Shown: positions 1 to 8,418, numbered from the stretch's first letter. The stretch: 64,000 bases of DNA from Sediminibacterium sp. (GCA_016786865.1 JAEUVE010000003.1:62001-126000); one strand, 5' to 3'. Program-made: numbers and translations. The notes: a model not told the origin generated them from the sequence alone.

Positions 1-468
1 CTGAATGCCCTGCTGGAAGCGCACCCATACGAGGAAGTGGCCTACGACTTTATTCCCCTGCTCAATGCCAACCAGCAGGTCGGCAGCGGCATGATCGGCG
101 AGCTTCCTGAGCCGGTGCCAGAAATGGCCTTTTTACAACAAATTCAGGCCGCTTTTGGGTTAAAACTGATCAAACACACCCCGGTTTTGGGTAAAAACGT
201 ACAAAAAGTAGCCATTTGCGGGGGAGCCGGCAGCTTCCTGATTTCCACTGCTAAAGCGGCCGGAGCCTCGTTTTTTATCAGTTCCGACATTAAATACCAT
301 GAGTTTTTTGATGCGGAAAACCGCATGGTCATCGCCGATATCGGGCACTGGGAGAGTGAACAATACACGATAGACCTGCTTTTTTCGCTTTTAAACAGTA
401 AATTCCCTAACTTTGCCGTCCTTAAAACGGCGATTAACACCAATCCGGTGCGCTACTTTATAGGGTAA
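1..468 (+). CDS. Nif3/YbgI-type dinuclear metal-centre protein (C-terminal part, cut by window edge)
   Basis: The reading frame is open to base 1, so the start and the first metal-binding half lie outside the window. The visible 155 residues begin in the insert domain with the family signature HPYEEVAYD, followed by the C-terminal Nif3 half: VAICGGAGS (the conserved glycine-rich turn), the FISSDIKYHEFFDA stretch, and IADIGHWESE, which supplies the His and Glu ligands of the dimetal site. Longer Nif3 proteins with this PII-like insert, such as Bacillus YqfO, are about 370 residues. The family is annotated as GTP cyclohydrolase I type 2, but its physiological role is not settled. It ends 20 bases before the zinc-ribbon gene, with which it is probably cotranscribed. 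Confidence 0.9.
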   Translation: MNALLEAHPYEEVAYDFIPLLNANQQVGSGMIGELPEPVPEMAFLQQIQAAFGLKLIKHTPVLGKNVQKVAICGGAGSFLISTAKAAGASFFISSDIKYHEFFDAENRMVIADIGHWESEQYTIDLLFSLLNSKFPNFAVLKTAINTNPVRYFIG

Positions 469-488
469 TCTCAAACTACAAACTACAT

Positions 489-1244
489 ATGGCATCTGTA
501 AAAGATTTCTCCGTTGAAGAAAAATTAGTAAACCTGCTTCGTTTACAAAAGATCGATAGTAAGTTAGATGAAATTCAGATTCTGAAGGGTGAGCTCCCAA
601 TGGAAGTTAGTGATCTGGAAGATGAGATCCAGGGATTAACCAGCCGCCAGACACGTATCGAGGAAGAAATCAACGGTATCAGCGAATTCATTGAGGGCAA
701 GAAAAACGCCATCAAGGAAAGCGAAGCCCTGATTGCCAAATACGAAAAGCAGAGCGATAATGTAAAGAACAACCGCGAGTTCGAAGCCATCAATAAGGAA
801 GTGGAAATGCAGCAACTGGAAGTGAAGCTGGCCGAGAAGCATATCCGCGATGCCAACGAAGAACTGGCAGATAAGATCAAAGCGCTGGAAGCTGCTAAAA
901 AGCAGGTGGCTGTTAAAGAAGGCGTATTGAATCACAAGAAAGGAGAACTGGAAAAGATCATTGCAGATACAGAAAAAGAAGAAACAGCACTGAACAAAAT
1001 CAGCGGCGAAGCACGTGGTCATATTGATGAGCGTTTGATTTACAGCTACGACCGTATCCGCAAGAGCTACAGAAATGGGCTGGCAGTAGTGCCTGTTGAG
1101 CGTGATGCCTGCGGTGGTTGCTTCAACTCCATTCCGCCTCAGCGTCAGAGTGAGATTCGCCTGCACAAGAAAATCATTGTTTGCGAAAACTGCGGACGTA
1201 TCCTGGTAGACGCAGACCTGAACGACAGTGTGGAAGTAAAATAG
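489..1244 (+). CDS. C4 zinc-ribbon coiled-coil protein (CT398/CdsZ type)
   Basis: A 251-residue protein. Residues about 10-190 are almost entirely charged heptad coiled coil, rich in Glu and Lys, with the low-complexity pattern of a long helical hairpin. The C-terminal 45 residues carry two CxxC knuckles (CGGC and CENC) separated by about 20 residues, forming a zinc ribbon. This matches the bacterial family with an N-terminal helical hairpin and C-terminal zf-RING_7 domain. In Bacteroidota it regularly follows nif3, as it does here. In Chlamydia the homologue CT398 binds the RpoN sigma factor and type III secretion components; whether that applies here is unknown. The gene ends just before a strong hairpin. 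Confidence 0.88.
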   Translation: MASVKDFSVEEKLVNLLRLQKIDSKLDEIQILKGELPMEVSDLEDEIQGLTSRQTRIEEEINGISEFIEGKKNAIKESEALIAKYEKQSDNVKNNREFEAINKEVEMQQLEVKLAEKHIRDANEELADKIKALEAAKKQVAVKEGVLNHKKGELEKIIADTEKEETALNKISGEARGHIDERLIYSYDRIRKSYRNGLAVVPVERDACGGCFNSIPPQRQSEIRLHKKIIVCENCGRILVDADLNDSVEVK

Positions 1245-1265
1245 GATTAGATTTTTTTTAGCATA

Positions 1266-1303
1266 AAGAAAGGGTAGCCGTTTGGTTACCCTTTCTTATT
1301 TTC
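1266..1303. terminator. Terminator-like hairpin, or leader hairpin of the TPR gene
   Basis: A perfect 11-bp stem (AAGAAAGGGTA 1266-1276 with TACCCTTTCTT 1287-1297), extended inward by G-T and G-C pairs, is followed by ATTTT and preceded by a run of eight T/A bases. It can terminate transcription of the zinc-ribbon gene. It ends only about 10 bases before the next ATG at 1312, so the TPR gene either carries it as a leader hairpin or relies on read-through. Confidence 0.7.
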
Positions 1304-1311
1304 GGGTGGTG

Positions 1312-2799
1312 ATGAAGAAAAGCTATTTGCTCTGTTGTTGCCTGCTCCTTTCCTTTTTGGGAATGGCCCAGAAGGTATTTGATTTCAACCATACCTGTGT
1401 GGAAGCCTATCAGGATATTACCCGGTTGAAAATGGTAACAGGCGCAGCCTATGTAGAACAGGCAAGGGAGCAAAATGCCAATAACCTGATACCGGTATTA
1501 CTGGAAAGCTACAGCGACTTTTACACCTTATTCCTGAACGAAAATCCGGCGCAGTACCAAACCCTTTTCCCGCTTTTTGAAGAAAGACTGGATCTGTTGC
1601 GGGAAGGGCCGCAATCCTCTCCTTTTTATTTGTACTCCCAGGCCATCGTGCGGATGCACCGCGCAGGGGTATCGGTTAAGTTCGGGCATTTCTGGGATGC
1701 CGGGTGGGATTTCAGGAGGGCCTACCTGCTGCTGAAAGAAAACAAAAAACGTTACCCGAACTTTTCGCCCAACGACCTGATGTTTGGCGCATTGCAGGCG
1801 GTGATCGGAACCGTACCAAAAGGATATCGCTGGCTCGTGAATCTGTTGGGTATGCGGGCATCTCTTACAGAGGGCATGCGCACCGTACGCAACTACACCA
1901 ACAGCAATGATCCCTGGGCAAGAACTTTTTTCAATGAAGCCGCTTTCATTTATCCCTATCTGCTTTTCTTCATCGAAAACAAAAAAGAAGAAGCCCTGCA
2001 GTTTGTGCAACAAAAAAAGCTGGACCTGGTCAACAACCACCTGCATGCCTATATGGCTGCCAATCTTGCGCTGAACAACAAGGAAACTGTTTTGTCGGAG
2101 TCCATTGTACTCAACAGAAATAAATCGGAAGACTACCTGCGGTTGAGTGTATGGGATTTTCAGTTGGGATATACCCGGCTGTACCATCTTAAACTAAACG
2201 AAGCCCGGCATCATTTTGAACAGTTCACCCGCAACTTCAAAGGAAAATTTTATGTAAAGGATGTGTACCAGAAAATCAGCTGGTGTTATTATCTGCAGGG
2301 CAATATGAAAGCTGCGGAAGAAGCGCGCCAGCAGGTAATCCGCAGAGGCGCCACCGATGCAGATGCCGATAAAAAAGCCCTGAAAGATGCAAGGGAACAA
2401 TACTGGCCCAATCCCCTCCTGCTGAAGGCCAGGTTGCTGAACGACGGAGGATACCATCAGGAAGCCTATCAGCTGCTGGCAGGAAAAACGGAGGATTATT
2501 TCAAAAAGCCCGAAGAGCAACTGGAGTTTGCCTACCGGGTAGCAAGGATCTTCGACGATCTGGGCAGAACAGAGGATGCCATCCGGACCTACCAGACTAC
2601 CATCCGAATGGGAGCCAACAGAAAAGAATATTTTGCTTCCAGGGCAGCCCTGCAACTGGCACAGATCTACGAAGCCAGAGGGCAGAAAACACTGGCTATA
2701 CAATACTACCAGCAATGCCTCGATATGGAAGACCATGAGTACAAAGATTCGCTCGATCAGCGGGCCAAGGCCGGAATTGCCCGGTGCAAGGGTGCATAA
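1312..2799 (+). CDS. Secreted tetratricopeptide-repeat protein
   Basis: A 495-residue protein. The start at ATG 1312 is chosen because it gives a clean signal peptide (MKKSYLLCCCLLLSFLGMAQ, probable cleavage after MAQ). An upstream in-frame start at 1282 would put ten residues encoded by the terminator hairpin in front of it. The mature part is helical throughout, with tandem TPR-like units in the C-terminal half (about residues 290-490), for example the segments around KISWCYYLQGNMKAAEEAR and ARIFDDLGRTEDAIRTYQ. The middle section (GALQAVIGTVPKGYRWL) is faintly like the IML2/TTC39 pattern, but this is only a visual resemblance. It is probably periplasmic or cell-surface. No partner is suggested by the neighbours. 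Confidence 0.85.
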   Translation: MKKSYLLCCCLLLSFLGMAQKVFDFNHTCVEAYQDITRLKMVTGAAYVEQAREQNANNLIPVLLESYSDFYTLFLNENPAQYQTLFPLFEERLDLLREGPQSSPFYLYSQAIVRMHRAGVSVKFGHFWDAGWDFRRAYLLLKENKKRYPNFSPNDLMFGALQAVIGTVPKGYRWLVNLLGMRASLTEGMRTVRNYTNSNDPWARTFFNEAAFIYPYLLFFIENKKEEALQFVQQKKLDLVNNHLHAYMAANLALNNKETVLSESIVLNRNKSEDYLRLSVWDFQLGYTRLYHLKLNEARHHFEQFTRNFKGKFYVKDVYQKISWCYYLQGNMKAAEEARQQVIRRGATDADADKKALKDAREQYWPNPLLLKARLLNDGGYHQEAYQLLAGKTEDYFKKPEEQLEFAYRVARIFDDLGRTEDAIRTYQTTIRMGANRKEYFASRAALQLAQIYEARGQKTLAIQYYQQCLDMEDHEYKDSLDQRAKAGIARCKGA

Positions 2800-2870
2800 A
2801 AAAGGATAATAGAAAATACGCTGCTAATTGTATAAACAAGCTTTATTAACTTGCCGCCAAACAAATTCAA

Positions 2871-4538
2871 GTGCTTCATAAGCTGATCATACAGAACTAT
2901 GCCATCATCGATGAGATCACCATTGATTTTTCTCATCAGCTCAACATCATCACCGGTGAAACAGGTGCGGGTAAGAGTATACTGATGGGCGCACTGAGCC
3001 TGATCCTTGGAGAAAGGGCCGACAGCAGTGTGCTGGTCAACAGCGAAAAAAAATGCATCATCGAAGGCTATTTTAAAATGGGGCAGCAGTCCGATGTGGC
3101 TGCGTTTCTGGAGGCCGCCGATCTGGATGAGGCCGCCAGCACCGACAACGAACTGGTGTTGCGCAGGGAGATCAGCGCCACCGGAAAGTCCAGGGCCTTC
3201 ATCAACGATACACCGGCCACTTTACAACAGCTGAAGCAACTGGCCGGATTGCTTGTGAACCTGCACCAGCAGTTTGATACACTGGAACTGGGCGAAAGCG
3301 CATTTCAGCGCAGGGTCATCGATGCCCTGGCCGGCAATGATGCAGCAGTGCAGCAATACCGCAAAACCTATATAGCCTGGCAACAACTGAACAGGGAACT
3401 GAACAGCCTGAAAGAACAAAAAGCCGCCTTCATCAAAGAAGCCGACTACCACCAGTTTCTGTACAATGAACTGGAAGAACTGGGGCTGAAAGAAAATGAA
3501 CTGGAAGAACTGGAAGAAGAGCTGAAAATGCTGAGCAGTGCAGAGAACATCAAGGCAGGACTGAGCCGGGTAACAGATGCACTGAACTACAGTGAACAAC
3601 CCATGGTTGCACAGCTCAAACAATTGCACAACCAGCTGCAGCCATTTACCAGCCTGCTGAAAGAATTGCCTGCACTTAGTGAGCGCATGAAAGCAGTACA
3701 GGTAGAATTACAAGACATTGCCGATGAACTGGAACGGCTGAACGATCAGATCCAACTAAACGGGCAGCGTGCAGAATGGATCAGCCAGCGCATGGGGGAA
3801 GGCTATAAACTCACAAAGAAACACGGCGTACAAACCACGGCAGAACTCCTGCAGATACAGGAAGACCTGTCGGCGAAATTGCAGGAAGTATTGCAGCTCG
3901 ACGATACCATACTGGCCAAAGAAAAAGCCGTTGCAGCCATGCAGCAGGACCTGGAAAAACAGGCAGCCGTAATAGGCAAAGCCAGAAAGGCTGCGGTTGC
4001 ACCATTCGAAAAAGACGTGAACCGTTTGCTGAAACAGGTAGGCATGCCCAACGCAAGGCTGCAGGTGAGTCTGCAACCCACTGCATTTAACGAATACGGA
4101 ACAGAGGAAGTAGAATTCCTGTTCGATGCCAACAACAGCAACCGCTTTGAACCTGTGCGCAAAGTAGCCAGTGGAGGTGAACTGAGCCGGTTGATGCTAT
4201 GCATCAAATCGCTGGTAGCAGCTTCCATCGATTTACCCACCATGATCTTTGATGAAATTGATACCGGTATATCCGGAGAAGCCGCCAAACAGGTAGGGCT
4301 GATCATGCAGGCCATGGCCGATAAACGCCAGATCATCTGTATTACGCACCAGCCGCAGATTGCCGGAAAGGCCAATGCACATTATTACGTATACAAAGAA
4401 CAAAAAGGAGCACAGGTAAAAACAACGATCCGGCTTCTGGATACGGAGGAACGCATCCACACCATTGCACAGATGCTGAGTGGAGAAAAACCAACTGCTG
4501 CAGCCCTGGAGAATGCCAGGGAAATGGTTAGCAGGTAA
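2871..4538 (+). CDS. recN: DNA repair ATPase RecN
   Basis: A 555-residue SMC-like ATPase, the usual RecN length. Walker A is GETGAGKS near the N-terminus. A long Gln/Glu/Leu-rich coiled-coil region spans about residues 150-370. The C-terminal half has the ABC signature ASGGELSRLML and Walker B IFDEIDTGISG, followed by the D/H-loop region CITHQPQIA. RecN binds DNA ends and promotes cohesion during RecA-dependent double-strand-break repair. The start is a GTG at 2871; the N-terminus MLHKLIIQNYAIID matches family N-termini, so no earlier start is needed. A degenerate promoter-like element (TAACTTGCCGCC) lies about 20 bases upstream. Confidence 0.96.
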   Translation: MLHKLIIQNYAIIDEITIDFSHQLNIITGETGAGKSILMGALSLILGERADSSVLVNSEKKCIIEGYFKMGQQSDVAAFLEAADLDEAASTDNELVLRREISATGKSRAFINDTPATLQQLKQLAGLLVNLHQQFDTLELGESAFQRRVIDALAGNDAAVQQYRKTYIAWQQLNRELNSLKEQKAAFIKEADYHQFLYNELEELGLKENELEELEEELKMLSSAENIKAGLSRVTDALNYSEQPMVAQLKQLHNQLQPFTSLLKELPALSERMKAVQVELQDIADELERLNDQIQLNGQRAEWISQRMGEGYKLTKKHGVQTTAELLQIQEDLSAKLQEVLQLDDTILAKEKAVAAMQQDLEKQAAVIGKARKAAVAPFEKDVNRLLKQVGMPNARLQVSLQPTAFNEYGTEEVEFLFDANNSNRFEPVRKVASGGELSRLMLCIKSLVAASIDLPTMIFDEIDTGISGEAAKQVGLIMQAMADKRQIICITHQPQIAGKANAHYYVYKEQKGAQVKTTIRLLDTEERIHTIAQMLSGEKPTAAALENAREMVSR

Positions 4539-4571
4539 TTCGTATCTTCGGAGCCTGTTAAAAACTACAAC

Positions 4572-5393
4572 ATGGCATATAACCTACTTAAAGGAAAGCG
4601 CGGTATTATTTCCGGCGCATTAGATGAGAACTCCATTGCCTGGAAAGTGGCCGAGAAAGCACACGAGGAAGGAGCAACATTTGTATTGACCAATGCTCCG
4701 ATTGCCATGCGCATGGGAGAAATCAATAAACTGGCCGAAAAAACCGGAGCTACTATTATACCGGCAGATGCCACCAGCGTAGAAGACATTACCAACCTGT
4801 ACACACAGGCACAGGAAATCCTGGGTGGAAAAATGGACTTTGTACTGCATTCCATCGGAATGAGTGTAAACATCCGTAAGAAGATTCCATACACCGAATC
4901 CAACTACGAATATTTTGCCAAAGGAATTGACGTATCTGCTATGTCGCTGCACAAAATGCTGGCGGTAGCTAAAAAGCTGGACGCCATCAACGAATGGGGA
5001 AGTGTGGTAGCGCTTACCTATATGGCTGCACAAAGAACTTATCCGTTTTATACCGATATGGCAGATATCAAAGCCATGCTCGAATCCATTGCCAGAAGCT
5101 TTGGTTACCATTACGGTAAAGAGAAAAAAGTACGGATCAACACCGTATCTCAGTCTCCGACCAAAACCACTGCAGGTACCGGAATCAAAGGCTTTGGCGA
5201 CTTCTTCGACTATGCAGATGCCATTGCTCCGTTGGGCAATGCCAGTGCAGAAGATTGTGCCAACTATTGCATCACGCTGTTCTCCGATCTTACCAGGATG
5301 GTAACCATGCAAAACCTCTTCCACGACGGAGGATACTCCACTACAGGAGTGAGCATGGAAGTGCTGGAGAAATTGGGTATTGCCAATCAATAA
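4572..5393 (+). CDS. fabI: Enoyl-[acyl-carrier-protein] reductase (NADH), FabI
   Basis: A 273-residue member of the FabI branch of the short-chain dehydrogenases, which reduces trans-2-enoyl-ACP in the last step of each round of fatty-acid elongation. The N-terminal GKRGIISGALDENSIAW is the divergent FabI nucleotide-binding loop. LHSIGMS is the central strand motif. The catalytic pair is Tyr-x6-Lys, read here as YTDMADIKA instead of the usual YxxMGxAK. The downstream segment has INTVSQSPTKTTAGTGI, equivalent to the SAGPIKTLAAS region, with Ser-Pro-Thr in place of Gly-Pro. This is the Bacteroidota FabI variant. It is the expected triclosan target, but susceptibility cannot be read from sequence alone. 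Confidence 0.95.
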   Translation: MAYNLLKGKRGIISGALDENSIAWKVAEKAHEEGATFVLTNAPIAMRMGEINKLAEKTGATIIPADATSVEDITNLYTQAQEILGGKMDFVLHSIGMSVNIRKKIPYTESNYEYFAKGIDVSAMSLHKMLAVAKKLDAINEWGSVVALTYMAAQRTYPFYTDMADIKAMLESIARSFGYHYGKEKKVRINTVSQSPTKTTAGTGIKGFGDFFDYADAIAPLGNASAEDCANYCITLFSDLTRMVTMQNLFHDGGYSTTGVSMEVLEKLGIANQ

Positions 5394-5404
5394 AAAAACA
5401 AACC

Positions 5405-5668
5405 ATGAATTTAGTAGACCTCCTGGGTTATTTCGGTGCATTCCTCAGTGCCATCACCTTCATGCCCCAGGTATGGCTGGCATGGAAAACAAAAAGCGTA
5501 GGCGATCTGAGTATCTGGATGATCCTGATTGTTGTTACCAGTTGTGTGGTATGGCTTATTTATGCAGTAAACGTGAAGAGTGGACCGGTACTTGCGGCCA
5601 ACCTGATTGTGTTGGCGCTGTCGCTGATGCTGCTGTATTTTAAACTCACGTTTAAGAAGTCGGAATAA
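5405..5668 (+). CDS. SemiSWEET sugar transporter (PQ-loop protein)
   Basis: An 87-residue membrane protein with three predicted helices (about residues 6-24, 36-55 and 62-80), the size and topology of a bacterial SemiSWEET. The first helix carries the defining PQ motif (TFMPQVW), and KTKSVGDLS is the conserved loop after helix 1. Such proteins dimerise to form a sugar uniporter. The start at ATG 5405 is 11 bases after fabI. An upstream in-frame extension would overlap fabI and lacks family similarity. No sugar-catabolic gene is adjacent, so the substrate is unknown. Confidence 0.88.
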   Translation: MNLVDLLGYFGAFLSAITFMPQVWLAWKTKSVGDLSIWMILIVVTSCVVWLIYAVNVKSGPVLAANLIVLALSLMLLYFKLTFKKSE

Positions 5669-5711
5669 ATTCATCCAATAATGAACTCCGGTTGATCCGG
5701 ATCAAAAAAGG

Positions 5712-5739
5712 AAAAGTGCAGTGAGAACTGCACTTTTTT
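5712..5739. terminator. Bidirectional intrinsic terminator
   Basis: An 11-bp perfect stem AAAAGTGCAGT (5712-5722) with ACTGCACTTTT (5727-5737) closes a GAGA tetraloop. A T run follows on the plus strand, and an A run on the other side serves the minus strand. It sits between the convergent SemiSWEET and DUF2795 genes and can stop both transcripts. Confidence 0.85.
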
Positions 5740-5746
5740 ATTGCTA

Positions 5747-5968
5747 CTAGTATTCGTCTTCGTTGAACATGAAGTCTTCCTGACTCGGATAATCGGGCCA
5801 GATGTCTTCAATACTCTCGTACACTTCACCTTCGTCATCCAGCTCCTGCAAGTTTTCCACCACTTCGAGCGGAGCGCCACTTCTGATGGAATAATCGATT
5901 AACTCATCCTTGGTAGCAGGCCAGGGAGCTTCTTCTAAATAACTTGCTAATTCTAAAGTCCAAAACAT
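5747..5968 (-). CDS. DUF2795 family small protein
   Basis: A 73-residue acidic protein resembling DUF2795: an N-terminal LASYLEEAPWPATKDELIDYS helix region, a GAPLEVVENLQEL segment and a C-terminal DDEGEVYESIEDIWPDYP stretch. Family members have no assigned biochemical role, and in other genomes many are small acidic cytoplasmic proteins. It is a single-gene transcript here: a near-ideal promoter lies 20-50 bases upstream and a bidirectional terminator just downstream. Confidence 0.8.
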   Translation of the reverse strand: MFWTLELASYLEEAPWPATKDELIDYSIRSGAPLEVVENLQELDDEGEVYESIEDIWPDYPSQEDFMFNEDEY

Positions 5969-5987
5969 AGTTTTCGATTATTTTTTG

Positions 5988-6018
5988 CAAAAGTAACCGT
6001 ATAAATGATATGACCAAA
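5988..6018 (-). promoter_or_regulatory. Promoter of the DUF2795 gene (Bacteroidota consensus)
   Basis: Read on the minus strand, TTTG (6018-6015), then exactly 19 bases, then TACTTTTG (5995-5988) reproduces the Bacteroidota sigma-ABfr consensus TTTG-N19-TAnnTTTG without a mismatch. The predicted transcript start is about 10-14 bases before the ATG at 5968. Confidence 0.7.
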
Positions 6019-6081
6019 TGTGAGTTTTAACCACTGTGCAAAGAAATGTTTAAAAAATGGCGGTTTCGGAGCCTTGTTTTG

Positions 6082-6089
6082 TAGGTTTG
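6082..6089 (+). promoter_or_regulatory. -7 element upstream of the LolD-like gene
   Basis: TAGGTTTG at 6082-6089 is a perfect match to TAnnTTTG, placed 22 bases before the ATG at 6112. No clean TTTG is found at the expected upstream distance, so only the -7 half is supported. Confidence 0.45.
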
Positions 6090-6111
6090 TAAGGATAATT
6101 GCAGCAAAGAC

Positions 6112-6762
6112 ATGCTAAAAGCAGAAAAGATAACCCGAAAATTCGGGGATGTACAGGTACTGAAAGGAGTGGATATTTCCATTGAGTCGGGCGAAATTGT
6201 TGGCATTGTAGGCTCATCCGGGGCCGGCAAGAGCACTTTACTGCATATCCTGGGTACACTGGACCGGCCCGATACGGGCAGAATCTGGCTGAACAACCAG
6301 GAAACGGGTACCTTATCCCCTAAAAAACTGGCCGCCTTCCGCAACCGGCAGATCGGGTTTATTTTCCAGTTTCACCATTTATTGCCCGAATTCGACGCGC
6401 TCGAAAATGTATGCATTCCGGGATGGATTGCCGGAACCCCCAAAAAACAGGTCAGGGAGCGAGCGGAATACCTGTTGAATATCCTGGGACTATCCGGAAG
6501 AACAACGCATAAACCCCAGGAACTCTCCGGCGGAGAACAACAGCGGGTGGCAGTAGCCAGGGCGCTGATCAACCAGCCCTCGATTGTATTCGCAGATGAA
6601 CCCACTGGCAACCTCGACAGTAAAAACGCCCGGGAGCTGCACCAGTTATTCGTACAGCTGAACAAAGAAACCGGCACATCATTTCTGATTGTTACCCACA
6701 ATGAAGAACTGGCCGCCCTTTGCGGAAGAACCCTTCATATGAAAGACGGGCTGATGGTATAA
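6112..6762 (+). CDS. LolD-like ABC transporter ATP-binding protein
   Basis: A 216-residue ABC ATPase of the LolD/MacB/FtsE (o228) class. Walker A is GSSGAGKST, the Q-loop is in FIFQFHHLLPEFDALENV, the signature is LSGGEQQR, Walker B is [12 protein letters not shown], and the switch His is in IVTHNEE. The class energises lipoprotein release or other outward-directed mechanical transport. No LolC/E-type permease is adjacent, so the partner must be encoded elsewhere. The FQFHHLLPEF wording is typical of LolD itself, which supports but does not prove a role in lipoprotein sorting. Confidence 0.88.
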   Translation: MLKAEKITRKFGDVQVLKGVDISIESGEIVGIVGSSGAGKSTLLHILGTLDRPDTGRIWLNNQETGTLSPKKLAAFRNRQIGFIFQFHHLLPEFDALENVCIPGWIAGTPKKQVRERAEYLLNILGLSGRTTHKPQELSGGEQQRVAVARALINQPSIVFADEPTGNLDSKNARELHQLFVQLNKETGTSFLIVTHNEELAALCGRTLHMKDGLMV

Positions 6763-6773
6763 GCTATACAGGC

Positions 6774-7337
6774 CTAGGAAACCCGCGGCTTCCAGGGAAT
6801 TTCCTGAATACCCAGCTGGTGACTGAAATAGCGGGACAATACAAAGAGATAATCGCTCAGGCGGTTGAGGTATTTGATCACCAGCGGTCCCACAAAAATC
6901 TCCTGTTCCTGCATGTTTACGCAGCAACGCTCTGCCCTTCTGCAAACGCAGCGGGCAATATGGGTTTGCGAAACAGCCAGGTTGCCGCCGGGCAAAACAA
7001 AGAATTTCATGGGTGCCAGCACATCGTTCATGTGATCAATTTCCCGCTCCAGCAAAGTAATGTCCGATTCTTTAAGATCCGGAATTTTCATCAGGGGCTC
7101 TTTGTCGGGATCACAGGCCAGGGAGGATCCAACCGTAAACAGGCGGTCCTGTATTTCCCTGAGGATCGATTTGGTATGTGCATCGGAGGCATAATCGCCC
7201 ACCACTCCTATCCAGGAGTTGAGTTCATCTACGGTTCCGTATGTATCAATTCTGATATGGCTCTTGGGAACTTTGGTACCGCCAATTAAGGAGGTTTTAC
7301 CCAGATCCCCTGTTTTGGTATATATTTTTATGGACAT
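6774..7337 (-). CDS. PduO-type ATP:cob(I)alamin adenosyltransferase
   Basis: A 187-residue protein. The N-terminal KIYTKTGDLGKTSLIGG matches the ATP-binding motif of the PduO/MMAB family. TYGTVDELNSWIG and the C-terminal CRRAERCC and YLNRLSDYLFVLSRY segments are the cobalamin-site and trimer-interface regions. It transfers the adenosyl group of ATP to reduced cobalamin to make coenzyme B12. The start is ATG 7337: an in-frame TTG at 7358 would precede the transcript start predicted from the TAGTTTTG element at 7369-7362. Other cobalamin genes are not in the window. It converges on the LolD-like gene with an 11-base gap. Confidence 0.93.
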   Translation of the reverse strand: MSIKIYTKTGDLGKTSLIGGTKVPKSHIRIDTYGTVDELNSWIGVVGDYASDAHTKSILREIQDRLFTVGSSLACDPDKEPLMKIPDLKESDITLLEREIDHMNDVLAPMKFFVLPGGNLAVSQTHIARCVCRRAERCCVNMQEQEIFVGPLVIKYLNRLSDYLFVLSRYFSHQLGIQEIPWKPRVS

Positions 7338-7361
7338 GGTTGAGTACGGTTGATACAATTA

Positions 7362-7369
7362 CAAAACTA
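7362..7369 (-). promoter_or_regulatory. -7 element of the cobalamin adenosyltransferase gene
   Basis: On the minus strand TAGTTTTG (7369-7362) fits TAnnTTTG exactly and gives a leader of roughly 18-20 bases before ATG 7337. The upstream TTTG half is not evident. Confidence 0.45.
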
Positions 7370-7381
7370 AGGCCGAATGGT

Positions 7382-8113
7382 TCAGACATGTGCGGCATGC
7401 GGGTGATGCTGCAGAAACTCCTGTTTGGTCTGGTCGCTTTCTACCAATCCGTCTCTCAAACGTACAACCCGGTGTGCATAGGCGGCAATATCTTCTTCGT
7501 GAGTAACGAGTACAACGGTATTACCGGCTTCCTGAATTTTTCCGAAAATCTGCATTACTTCCACAGAGGTTTTGGAATCGAGGTTACCGGTGGGCTCATC
7601 GGCCAGCAGGATGGCCGGGTTGTTTACCAGGGCACGGGCAATGGCAACCCGCTGAATCTGACCACCACTGAGCTCATTCGATTTATGGTGACTGCGTTCT
7701 GCAAGACCCACTTTTTTCAGGGCTTCCATGGCACGGTCCATTCTTTCTTTTTTGGGCACACCGGCATAAATCAGCGGCAGGGCCACATTTTCTGCAGCCG
7801 TTAAACGGGGCAGCAGGTTGAATTGCTGGAACACGAATCCGATTTCGGTATTCCGCACTTCGGCCAGGTCATCGTCGGGCATTTTGCTCACATCCTTTCC
7901 GTTGAGTACGTACTTACCACCGGTGGGAGAATCCAGGCAACCCAGGATATTCATCAGGGTACTTTTACCGCTACCGGAGGGTCCCATCAGGGCAACGTAT
8001 TCATTCTTAAAGATATCCAGCGAAATCCCTTTCAGTACAGTAATAGCCTGGCTACCCATGTAGTAATTCTTCTCAATACCTTCCAGGTGAATAATCGATT
8101 CGGTGTTAGCCAT
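7382..8113 (-). CDS. MacB-type ABC transporter ATP-binding protein
   Basis: A 243-residue ABC ATPase with Walker [11 protein letters not shown]-loop [18 protein letters not shown], signature LSGGQIQR, Walker [14 protein letters not shown] and switch His VTHEED. The order and wording place it in the MacB/FtsE/LolD export class, which pairs with FtsX-fold permeases. No permease gene is next to it. It is clearly diverged from the LolD-like ATPase 600 bases away, so the two are not a recent duplication. It lies 9 bases downstream of gatC and is probably cotranscribed with it. The C-terminus is His-rich (HHPHAAH). Confidence 0.9.
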   Translation of the reverse strand: MANTESIIHLEGIEKNYYMGSQAITVLKGISLDIFKNEYVALMGPSGSGKSTLMNILGCLDSPTGGKYVLNGKDVSKMPDDDLAEVRNTEIGFVFQQFNLLPRLTAAENVALPLIYAGVPKKERMDRAMEALKKVGLAERSHHKSNELSGGQIQRVAIARALVNNPAILLADEPTGNLDSKTSVEVMQIFGKIQEAGNTVVLVTHEEDIAAYAHRVVRLRDGLVESDQTKQEFLQHHPHAAHV

Positions 8114-8122
8114 ACAATAAGT

Positions 8123-8413
8123 TTATTTTTTAATTACGGTAGGTACCTTAAAATAAGTGCCATCTGTAAGAGGTGCATTCCGCAACGCATCTTCCCGGGA
8201 AACGGATCCCTCCAGCTCATCGGCTCTCCAAACCTGCGCTTCATCGGTCATCCACAGGAGTGGTTCCACACCGGTGGTGTTCACTTCCTGTAGTTTTTCA
8301 ATGAACCCCACCATCCGGGCAAGGTCGTTGCGGATGGATTCCTTTTTATCGGGGCTGAACTCCAGCCTGGACAAATGGGCCAGGTGATCGATCATTTTGG
8401 GCGTAATTTCCAT
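8123..8413 (-). CDS. gatC: Asp-tRNA(Asn)/Glu-tRNA(Gln) amidotransferase subunit C
   Basis: A 96-residue protein of GatC length. The start ATG 8413 gives MEITPKMIDHLAHLSRLEF, which aligns with GatC N-termini; a longer in-frame extension is not GatC-like. GVEPL and the C-terminal REDALRNAPLTDGTYFKVPTV segment are the conserved family tail. It stabilises GatA in the GatCAB complex that converts misacylated Asp-tRNA(Asn) and Glu-tRNA(Gln). gatA and gatB are not in the window, so the complex is encoded at dispersed loci. A perfect -7 element ends five bases before the ATG, suggesting a leaderless or near-leaderless transcript. Confidence 0.92.
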   Translation of the reverse strand: MEITPKMIDHLAHLSRLEFSPDKKESIRNDLARMVGFIEKLQEVNTTGVEPLLWMTDEAQVWRADELEGSVSREDALRNAPLTDGTYFKVPTVIKK

Positions 8414-8418
8414 ATAAA

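Noticed and set aside
6112..8113. The two ABC ATPases as a duplication or a single transporter
   Set aside because: They are on opposite strands, well diverged outside the ATPase motifs and separated by an unrelated gene; no shared permease is present.
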